35,884 nt of DNA from Nannocystaceae bacterium (GTDB taxonomy: Bacteria; Myxococcota_A; Polyangia; Nannocystales; Nannocystaceae). Under the pieces are notes generated by a model, which did no database searches, was not told where the DNA came from, and worked only from the letters and a program-made list of their open reading frames with translations. The stretch covers positions 1 through 35,884 of the forward strand of contig JAIBBS010000078.1 in the NCBI GenBank assembly GCA_019694555.1, given 5' to 3'. A program made the translations under genes and the position numbers. Of the stretch, positions 1 through 6,229 are shown piece after piece. Each line of letters starts with the position of its first letter. Position 1 is the stretch's first letter.

Positions 1-723
1 CTAGCAGAGGCCCAGCGCGGCCGCCCCACCGGGCACGACCTCGGCGAGCAGCGCGTCGCGCTCGGCCGTCTCGAGCACCGCGTCGCTGTGGCGCGCGAAG
101 GCCTGCGCCCAGCGCCAGGCCGCCTGCTCCACGGGCAGCGGCGCCGCGCCCAGCCGCACCGCCGACGCCATCGAGACCCCGGGCATCCCGCACGAGACCA
201 GCGCGGCGAACAGGCGCGCGTCGACGTCGAGGTTGACCGCGATGCCCTGCACCGTGACGCCGCGGCGGATGTGCACGCCGATCGAGGCGAGCTTGGCCCG
301 CTCGGGCCCGTCGGGCCGGTACCAGACCCCAAGCGGATCGGTGCGAAACTCGAGCCCCGAGAGCCCCTGCGCCTCGAGCAGGTCGATCGCCGCCCGGCCC
401 AGGCGCGTCACGTGCCGCCGGACCTCGACGCCGATCGGCACCACGGGATACGCGACCAGCTGCCCCGGAGCGTGCAGCGTCACCTGCCCGCCGCGCGGCG
501 TCTCGCAGACCTCCACGCCCATCGCGGCCAGCTGCGCGTCCGTCCAGAGCACGTCGCTGCGCTGACCCCGGCGGCCCAGGGTCAGCACCGCGGGGTGCTC
601 GACCAGCAGCACCGTCGGCAGCGTGCGGCCGTCCGCGACGGCCTCGCGCAGCGCGAGCTGCAGCGCGAGCGCCGGCTCGAAGCGCATGCGGCCCAGCCAC
701 ACCGCCCGCAGCCGATCGGTCAT
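1..723 (-). CDS. lipB: Octanoyltransferase LipB
   Basis: Transfers the octanoyl group from acyl carrier protein to lipoyl-domain lysines, the first step of endogenous lipoate synthesis, in the cytoplasm. The 240-residue product has the usual family length and all its landmarks: LGRRGQ (about 49-54), RGGQVTLHAPGQLVAYPVV (77-95, the RGGQxTxHGPGQ block with Ala for the central Gly), the catalytic Lys in AKLASIGV (K144) and the thioester Cys in SCGMPGVS (C178). The block RRGVTVQGIAVNLDVD (153-168) matches the family's substrate-binding segment. The reading frame is complete, ending at a TAG on the window edge. The ATG sits one base after the TGA of the upstream HARE-HTH gene (TGAGATG), so the two are probably co-transcribed and translationally coupled. 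No lipA is visible; it may lie just beyond the window. Confidence 0.95.
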   Translation of the reverse strand: MTDRLRAVWLGRMRFEPALALQLALREAVADGRTLPTVLLVEHPAVLTLGRRGQRSDVLWTDAQLAAMGVEVCETPRGGQVTLHAPGQLVAYPVVPIGVEVRRHVTRLGRAAIDLLEAQGLSGLEFRTDPLGVWYRPDGPERAKLASIGVHIRRGVTVQGIAVNLDVDARLFAALVSCGMPGVSMASAVRLGAAPLPVEQAAWRWAQAFARHSDAVLETAERDALLAEVVPGGAAALGLC

Positions 724-724
724 C

Positions 725-2260
725 TCAGCTGTCGAGCCCCGCGACCGACTCGATCACCGAGGGGTCGAGCAGCGTGACCTCGAGCGTCAGCTTCTGCACC
801 CCGATGCCGTGCTGGTGCAGCCAGCTCGCCAGCTCGCCGGGTCCGAGCACGCGGACCTCGGCGCCCAGCTCGTCGGGGACGTCGCCCATCGCGAACGCGA
901 CCACGGCCGAGCAGCCGTGCCGCTCGGGCTCCCCCTCCCAGGCCTTGGCGTCGAAGGCGGTCCGCCGCGGCACCACCACCACCAGCAGCCGCGCGTCGTC
1001 GTCGTCGGCCTCGGGATCGTCGACCACCAGCCGCCCGACGCCGCGGCCCGCCGGCAGCGACGCCTGCAGCGTGTGCCCCTCGACGCGCAGCCAGATCCTC
1101 ACGAGAGACTCGAGGGAACGTGCCCCAAGTGACTGCAACCATTGGATGAGCTGAGACATCGTCTCCTGCTCGACCTCGCGGATCGCCTCGCGCAGCGCGG
1201 CTTCGGCCTTGGCCGCGCGCTCGGGCACGCGGGTGCCCTGCAGCTGGTAGCGGGCGTCGCCGCGGGCGACGAAGCGCGAGCCGCGGCCGTGGGACTTCAC
1301 GTCGAGCAGCAGCATCGCCGTGGCGGCGCGCTCGATCTCCGAGATCTCGCCCCCGAGCACGCCCTTGGCCGCGAGCTGCTCGGCGATCTGCCGCACGTGC
1401 AGCGAGCGGGCGCCGGCGGCCTCGAGCACGGTGGCGATGTCGTCGAGCAGGCGATCCCCGGCCGCTGCCGGACGCGGCTCGCCGCCGGCGGTCCACTCGA
1501 CCCGACGGCCGCGACGCCGTCGGCGTCGGCGTCGGCGTCCCCCGCGATCGTCGGCGTGGTTGCGGTCCTCGACCCGCTCGACGCGGGGCCCACGGTCGCG
1601 GTCGCGGTCGCGATCGCGGTCGCGGTCGCGATCACGGGGCGGCTCGCGCTCCGGCTCGCGCGGCCGCGCATCGGCCTGCTGCTGCATCGCGTCGAGCTCG
1701 TGGCGCAGCTCGGGACGCTCCTCGACCAGCCGCGACATCGCGTTGGCCATCACCAAGGCGACGTCGGTGACGCCGTCGAGACCCGAGCCCTGCGGCGCGA
1801 CGAACTCGACCGAAGCCGGCGCGCGACGGGGCGCCTCCACCGGTGCGGCCACCTCGGCCTCCGCGGCGCCGCGACGCCGAGATCTGACTTTCGACTTCCC
1901 GTCCATGTCTTCGGAATCCCCGGTGGTTTCGTCTTCGCTGTCTTCGCTCGGTCGGACCGTGATCGCGGGTGCCACGATGGTGCGCTGCGGCGCGATCGGG
2001 GCCGCCGCGGGCGCCGGCGGCGGCGGCTCGGCACCTGGACGCAGCAGGTAGTAGCCAGGCTTGTCGCGGGTGATGAGCGGCGGCTCGCCGTCGCGGCCGA
2101 TCCGCGACGCCGAGTTCAGGCAGCTGCGCATCGCCGCCTCGGGATCACGACCCACGTGCGACAGGAGGTTGTTGGACACGGCGCGCCGCGCCACTTCCCC
2201 GAAGTGGAGCGGTTCGTCGGCGTGCCGGAGGATCTCGATCGCGGCCTCGAGGAAGGTCAT
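725..2260 (-). CDS. HARE-HTH protein with two winged helices and a degenerate Mrr-like C-terminal domain
   Basis: Probable DNA-binding protein of 511 residues. Residues 1-74 (TFLEAAIEILRHADEPLHF, then GYYLLRPG) read as a HARE-HTH winged helix, the module known from RNA polymerase delta, ASXL proteins and restriction enzymes. Residues 75-265 are low complexity: Pro/Ala-rich, acidic, then an alternating Arg-Asp run (209-223) and an Arg-rich block (241-253). Residues 268-340 (LLDDIATVLEAAGARSLHVRQIAEQL) look like a second HARE-HTH. Residues 366-488 (SLESLVRIWLRVEGHTLQ to LGPGELASWLHQHGIGV) follow the outline of an Mrr-type restriction fold, but the D-QxK catalytic residues are not recognisable, so nuclease activity is unlikely. 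The ATG at 2260 starts exactly at the winged helix; the longer frame upstream runs antisense to the ligase gene. It leads the lipB transcript. A role as regulator or chromosome-binding protein is inferred. Confidence 0.8.
   Translation of the reverse strand: MTFLEAAIEILRHADEPLHFGEVARRAVSNNLLSHVGRDPEAAMRSCLNSASRIGRDGEPPLITRDKPGYYLLRPGAEPPPPAPAAAPIAPQRTIVAPAITVRPSEDSEDETTGDSEDMDGKSKVRSRRRGAAEAEVAAPVEAPRRAPASVEFVAPQGSGLDGVTDVALVMANAMSRLVEERPELRHELDAMQQQADARPREPEREPPRDRDRDRDRDRDRDRGPRVERVEDRNHADDRGGRRRRRRRRRGRRVEWTAGGEPRPAAAGDRLLDDIATVLEAAGARSLHVRQIAEQLAAKGVLGGEISEIERAATAMLLLDVKSHGRGSRFVARGDARYQLQGTRVPERAAKAEAALREAIREVEQETMSQLIQWLQSLGARSLESLVRIWLRVEGHTLQASLPAGRGVGRLVVDDPEADDDDARLLVVVVPRRTAFDAKAWEGEPERHGCSAVVAFAMGDVPDELGAEVRVLGPGELASWLHQHGIGVQKLTLEVTLLDPSVIESVAGLDS
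1594..1635 (-). repeat. Arg-Asp coding tandem hexamer repeat
   Basis: Short tandem array of GGTCGC/GATCGC hexamers (plus-strand reading) encoding the alternating Arg-Asp tract at residues 209-223 of the HARE-HTH protein. It lies in a disordered linker beside an Arg-rich block. Such hexamer arrays can change length by slippage without breaking the frame. Confidence 0.7.
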
Positions 2261-2356
2261 CCGATTGTCCCGGCCGGCGGCGGGCGGCTGGGCGCTCCCG
2301 ATCGCGGCGGATCGTGGAGCGGCCCGGCTCGGTGGGCCGGCCCCGTTTCGGCCTCG

Positions 2357-2386
2357 ACTATCCGAAAACTTGCCCGACCTTGGCAA
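2357..2386 (-). promoter_or_regulatory. Candidate sigma-70-type promoter for the HARE-HTH/lipB transcript
   Basis: On the minus strand TTGCCA (2386-2381) and GATAGT (2362-2357) are separated by 18 bases. The pair is close to the -35/-10 consensus and lies upstream of the ATG at 2260, leaving a leader of roughly 90 bases. It sits in the only non-coding gap between the two divergent transcripts. Judged by eye only. Confidence 0.4.
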
Positions 2387-2387
2387 G
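2369..2387. promoter_or_regulatory. Inverted repeat in the divergent promoter region
   Basis: CTTGCC and GGCAAG form a perfect 6-base inverted repeat with a 7-base spacer. Each arm contains a TTGCC -35-like box, one per strand, so divergent polymerases would compete for this site, or a dimeric regulator could bind it. For the plus strand, TTGCCC at 2370 is followed 18 bases later by a poor -10 (TAGCGG, 2394) just before the ATG at 2408. Confidence 0.35.
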
Positions 2388-2407
2388 CCCTGGTAGCGGC
2401 CCGAGCG

Positions 2408-3403
2408 ATGCGTCCACTCACCTTCGGCGTGGTTCTGTCGGTCGGCGCGGCCGGCGGGTTCGGGCGTGACCGGCTCGGAGACCCCGATGACCAGGTCCTG
2501 GCGGCCGCGGACCGGCGGCTGGAGGCCAGCTTGGATCTGCGCAGCGCCACGGATCTGGCCTTCGCGCTGCGGGAGCTGGGCCACGCGGCCCGGGTGCTGG
2601 CGGCCGACGAGGACCTCGATCTCTCGCTGCGGGCGGCCGACGTGGACGCGTGCCTGCTGGCGCTGCACGGCCGGGCCGGCGGCCGCGGCGAGGTGCAGTC
2701 GCTGCTGGGCGTGCGCGGCATCCCCTACTTCGGGCCGGGCGCAGCCGCGGTCGCGCTGGCCTTCGACAAGGTCCGGGCGCGGCAGATGCTGGCCTACCAC
2801 AACGTGCCGGTGCTGCCGGCGGTGGCGCTGGGCCGCGACCTGCGGGCCAGCGAGCGCGCGCTGGCGCTGCTGGGCTGGCCCGCGGTGGTCAAGCCCCGCC
2901 GCGGCGCCCACGGCATGGGCGTGACGCCGCTGCACGACCTCGCGGCCGTGCGCGCGGGCATCGAGCGCGCCCTGGCCGTCGACGAGGACATCCTGCTCGA
3001 GCGCGCCGCCGCGGGCACCGAGGTGCAGGTGGTGCTGCTGGGCGAGCGCGTGCTGGGCTCGGCCGAGCTGGTCGGGCGCGACGACGCCGGTGCGGACGTG
3101 GTGTGCCCGCCGCGGCTGTCGCGGGGTCGCCTCGACGGCATCCACAACATCGCCCGCCGCGCGACCGCGGCGCTGGGCCTGCAAGACGGCCTGACCCGCG
3201 TCGATCTCATCGCGCACGACCGCCACAACGAGGTGGTGCTCGAGGTCGAGCCGCTGCCGAGCCTGGCCAAGGACGGCGTGGTCGCCCGCGTCGCGCGGGC
3301 CGCCGGGCTCGCCTACCCCGAGCTGGTCGGCGAGCTGCTCGACCGGCTCATCCTGCGCGTGCCCGAGACCCGCGCCAGCGCGCAGCCGGTGCTGCTGCAG
3401 TGA
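2408..3403 (+). CDS. Divergent D-alanine--D-alanine ligase-like ATP-grasp protein
   Basis: 331 residues, close to Ddl length. Ddl enzymes join two D-alanines with ATP in the cytoplasm for peptidoglycan precursors. Recognisable blocks: LLALHGRAGGRGEVQSLLGVRGIPYFGPG (83-111, the HGxxGEDG...GIPYxG region), the nucleotide-binding KPRRGAHGMGV (162-171, usually KPxxxGSSxGV), DEDILLERAAAGTEVQVVLL (192-211) and the metal-ligand strand LEVEPLPSL (278-286). Two departures stand out: the Asn of the usual EVNTLPG is Glu (E281), while D266 and E279 remain, and the N-terminal GGxSxE motif that binds the first D-Ala is absent. The enzyme may be a paralogous ligase with another substrate. The ATG at 2408 is chosen because upstream sequence in frame is antisense to the HARE-HTH gene. 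The stop overlaps the GTG of the GT51 gene by four bases, suggesting joint work in wall synthesis. Confidence 0.8.
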   Translation: MRPLTFGVVLSVGAAGGFGRDRLGDPDDQVLAAADRRLEASLDLRSATDLAFALRELGHAARVLAADEDLDLSLRAADVDACLLALHGRAGGRGEVQSLLGVRGIPYFGPGAAAVALAFDKVRARQMLAYHNVPVLPAVALGRDLRASERALALLGWPAVVKPRRGAHGMGVTPLHDLAAVRAGIERALAVDEDILLERAAAGTEVQVVLLGERVLGSAELVGRDDAGADVVCPPRLSRGRLDGIHNIARRATAALGLQDGLTRVDLIAHDRHNEVVLEVEPLPSLAKDGVVARVARAAGLAYPELVGELLDRLILRVPETRASAQPVLLQ

Positions 3404-5385
3404 ACCGTCGGCTGCAGCGCGGCGCGCAGGTGGGCCTGCTGCTGCTGGCCGCTGCCACGCCGTGGTGCGAAGCCGGCGCGCTGCAGCGCCTGCGCGACGG
3501 CCTCGAGCGCCGCGGCGTCGAGGTCGGCGACTGGGATCTCGATCTGCGGGGCCTGCACCTGCAAGCACTGGCCGCGACCGTCCAGGGTCGCAGCCTGCAC
3601 GCCGCCGCCGTCGACGTCGCGCTCGCGGGCACGCACGTGCGCGTCGACGTGCACGCGCTGTCGATCGGACGCGCGCACGCGAGCGACGAGGACGAGCCGC
3701 CGCCGGCCCCCGCGCCCGGAGCAGGCGCCGCCGCGACGCCGTCGCGCGACCGCTTCCGGCTGCGACCGCTGGGTCTGCCGATCGAGGTGTGGATCCACGA
3801 CGCGGTCGCGATCGAGGCCGGCGACGGCGTGCTCGCGCTGCACGACGTCCGCATCGACGTCGACGCGCAGGGCTGGCCCGCGCTGTCGGCCCGCGGCGAC
3901 GTGCGCCTGCCCGGCCGGCTGGGCGCCGCGATCGACGGCCTGGTCGCCGCGCGCAGCGAGGGTCGCTGGGACGTGCGCGCGCAGGTGCTGCCCGAGGGCG
4001 GCGCGCCGCTGTCGGTCACCGCGTCGCTCGACGACGGCGGTGCCGAGGCGACCCTGACCGATGCCGCAGGTCACTGGCTGCAGCTGCGCCACGATCCCGC
4101 GGCGCGCACGGTCGCGATGACCGGCGAGTCCTTCCCGCTGGCCGCCGTGGGCGCGCCGCAGTGGGCCACGCAAGCCGGCGTGACGTTGCCCGCGGGTCTG
4201 CGGCTAGGCGACGTGCGGATCGGCGGCGGGCTCGAGCTGGGCACCGCGCCGCCGCTGCGCGTGCACGCCGAGGCGCTGCAGCTCGAGGGGCTGGTGTTCG
4301 ACGATCGCCGGCTCGCGCCGGGCGAGGTCCGGCTGCAATCGCTCACGCTCGACGGCGACGCGGAGCTGCACGGTCCCGACCACGCGTCGCTGCAGCTGTT
4401 GTTGGCGCACGGGCCCGCGCGCGTGGCCGTGGGCGCACGCGTGGCCGACGACGAGCTCGAGCTCGAGCTCGAGCTGGCCGAGCTGTCGTGCCAGGAGCTG
4501 TTGCAGGCGCTGCCGCCCGGTGTCGGCGACGCGCTGGTCGGCGCGCGTCTGTCGGGCACCATCGCGGCCTCGCTGTCGCTGTCGATGTCGCACACCAGCC
4601 TCGCGCAGGCCGCCGCCGACGGCATCGAGCCCGGCGACGCCGCGCCCGGCGGGCTCGCGCTGTCGTTCCCGTTCCTCGAGCGCTGCCGCACCCTCGCCGA
4701 TCCGTCCGACGTCGACCTCGCGGCGCTGCGCGGCCCCTACCGCCACCGCTTCGTCGCCGCCGACGGCACCGTGCACGATCGCGTGCTGGCCCCGGGTGCG
4801 CCCGAGTACGCGCCGCTCGCCAGCGTGCACAAGATCGCCTCGGCCTTCATCGCGCTCGAGGACACGCACTACTGGTACCACGACGGCTTCGATCGCGAGC
4901 AGATCGAGCGCGCGTTCTGGCTCAACGTCGCCAGCGGTCGCGTGCGGCGCGGCGCCAGCACCATCAGTCAACAGGCCGCGCGCAACCTGTGGCTCGGCGT
5001 CGATCGTTCGTTCGCGCGCAAGCTGCAGGAGGCCTACCTGACCGCGCGGCTCGAGGCCGAGGTCGGCAAGGCCCGCATCCTCGAGCTGTACCTCAACCTC
5101 ATCGAGCTCGGCCCCGGCGTGCACGGTGTCGACGCGGCCGCGCGCTACCACTTCGGCAAGCCCGCGCGCGAGCTCGACGCGCTGCAGGCGGTCCACCTCG
5201 CCGCGCTCGCGCCCGCACCCGCGACGCTGAGCCGTCGCTTCGCCAGCGGCGAGGTCGACGCGGCCTGGCTCGAGGGCCTGCACGCGCACCTGCGCCGCAT
5301 GCATCGCAAGCGCATGATCTCGGCCAGCGAGCTCGCGCGGGCACTGCACGCCGAGCTCGGGCTCGTGCCGCATCCCGCAAACTGA
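3400..5385 (+). CDS. GT51 peptidoglycan glycosyltransferase with long N-terminal extension
   Basis: 661 residues from a GTG at 3400 that overlaps the preceding stop (GTGA). Residues 2-25 form a signal peptide or anchor (LLLLAAATPWCEA). About residues 30-430 are repetitive, beta-rich sequence (for example LHLQALAATVQGRSLHAAAVDVALAG), loosely like AsmA-type domains; this likeness is inferred. The C-terminal part is a GT51 transglycosylase: ALEDTHYWYHDG (catalytic Glu 487), RRGASTISQQAARNLWL, RKLQEAYLTARLE and ILELYLNLIELGPGVHGVDAAARYHFGK. These match the family motifs for lipid II polymerisation on the outer face of the inner membrane. No transpeptidase domain follows, so it resembles monofunctional MtgA-type enzymes with an extra periplasmic module. 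The coupled ATP-grasp ligase upstream supports a cell-wall role. An ELELELEL tract lies near residues 352-360. Confidence 0.85.
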   Translation: MNRRLQRGAQVGLLLLAAATPWCEAGALQRLRDGLERRGVEVGDWDLDLRGLHLQALAATVQGRSLHAAAVDVALAGTHVRVDVHALSIGRAHASDEDEPPPAPAPGAGAAATPSRDRFRLRPLGLPIEVWIHDAVAIEAGDGVLALHDVRIDVDAQGWPALSARGDVRLPGRLGAAIDGLVAARSEGRWDVRAQVLPEGGAPLSVTASLDDGGAEATLTDAAGHWLQLRHDPAARTVAMTGESFPLAAVGAPQWATQAGVTLPAGLRLGDVRIGGGLELGTAPPLRVHAEALQLEGLVFDDRRLAPGEVRLQSLTLDGDAELHGPDHASLQLLLAHGPARVAVGARVADDELELELELAELSCQELLQALPPGVGDALVGARLSGTIAASLSLSMSHTSLAQAAADGIEPGDAAPGGLALSFPFLERCRTLADPSDVDLAALRGPYRHRFVAADGTVHDRVLAPGAPEYAPLASVHKIASAFIALEDTHYWYHDGFDREQIERAFWLNVASGRVRRGASTISQQAARNLWLGVDRSFARKLQEAYLTARLEAEVGKARILELYLNLIELGPGVHGVDAAARYHFGKPARELDALQAVHLAALAPAPATLSRRFASGEVDAAWLEGLHAHLRRMHRKRMISASELARALHAELGLVPHPAN

Positions 5386-5474
5386 GCGACCGTCAGCGGC
5401 GGCTCGAGCCGAGCGTCCTGTTGCCTCGACGCAGCGCGGGACGGTCCGCGTCGCCGGCGATCGCGAGGTGGCGG

Positions 5475-5490
5475 GCCGCGACGCCGCGGC
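5475..5490. terminator. Weak GC hairpin between convergent genes
   Basis: GCCGCG and CGCGGC form a 6-base stem with a 4-base loop in the 109-base gap between the converging GT51 and phosphoesterase genes. It has no T-tract. In DNA this GC-rich such a stem can arise by chance, so a terminator role is only possible. Confidence 0.2.
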
Positions 5491-5494
5491 GCGC

Positions 5495-6229
5495 TCACAC
5501 GCCGGCGAACAGGCGCGCGCCGAAGCTGTCCGACAGCCGCTTGTCGTCGAAGATCCGCTGCGCCGCCGCGGCGACGTCGTACTCGACGCGCAGGAACTCG
5601 AAGGTGCGCTCGACGTCGTCGTACACCGTGAAGCTCGCGCGCGGATCGTGATCGCGCGGCTGCCCCACCGAGCCGACCGAGATGATGTAGCGGAACTCGG
5701 GGTGGATCTCGAACTTCTTCGTGATCACCTCGTAGACCCGCTCGCGCCCCAGCGCGTAGGCCTTGCACAGGTGCGAGTGACCGATGAACGTCACCTGTCC
5801 GAGGCGCTGCCAGATCGGCAGGCACGTCGCGGCCTGATCGATGGTGAAGATGTACTCGAACTGCTCGAGGTCCACCGGCGAGCCGTGGCAGAAGTGCGTG
5901 TCGCCCTCGGTCACGGTGTACGGCAGCGAGCGCAGCCACTGCATGTTCTCGTCCGAGAGCTGGCCGGCGTGGTGGTCCAGCGCCTGGCGGGCCGCGTCGT
6001 AGTAGTAGCTGTAGTCCATGCGCCCGCCGACGGCGGCGTCATGGTTGCCCAAGATGGTGTGCCGCGCGTTGCGGCGCACGAGGTCGCAACAGTCGTTGGG
6101 CTGCGCGCCGTAGCCGACGGTGTCGCCGATGCACACCAGCGTGTCGACCTTGGCGCGGTCGAACTCGCGGAGCACCGTCTGCAACGCGTCGAGGTTCGCG
6201 TGCGAGTCGCTGAAGATGCCGTAGCGCAT
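5495..6229 (-). CDS. Calcineurin-like metallophosphoesterase
   Basis: 244-residue cytoplasmic enzyme of the YfcE/MJ0936-like branch of the calcineurin superfamily, hydrolysing phosphomonoesters or phosphodiesters with two metal ions. All family metal motifs are present in order: FSDSH (D8, H10), GDTVGYG (D36), GNHD (N62, H63), CHGSP (H115) and GHSH (H151, H153). The segment SVGSVGQPRDHDPRASFTVYD (about 189-209) is typical of the branch that carries a GSVGQPR loop. No signal peptide. Its ATG overlaps the stop of the upstream CpXC/HEAT gene by one base (TGATG), implying coupled translation. The true substrate cannot be read from sequence; members act on phosphodiesters, nucleotides or phosphoproteins. 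Confidence 0.92.
   Translation of the reverse strand: MRYGIFSDSHANLDALQTVLREFDRAKVDTLVCIGDTVGYGAQPNDCCDLVRRNARHTILGNHDAAVGGRMDYSYYYDAARQALDHHAGQLSDENMQWLRSLPYTVTEGDTHFCHGSPVDLEQFEYIFTIDQAATCLPIWQRLGQVTFIGHSHLCKAYALGRERVYEVITKKFEIHPEFRYIISVGSVGQPRDHDPRASFTVYDDVERTFEFLRVEYDVAAAAQRIFDDKRLSDSFGARLFAGV

Noticed and set aside
2261..3568. N-terminal extension of the HARE-HTH frame
   Set aside because: It runs antisense to the ATP-grasp ligase gene and the first winged helix starts exactly at the ATG at 2260.
4445..4482. Short GAGCTC-rich tandem in the GT51 gene as a regulatory or mobile repeat
   Set aside because: It encodes an in-frame Glu-Leu tract and GAGCTCGAG strings are common codon pairs throughout this DNA.
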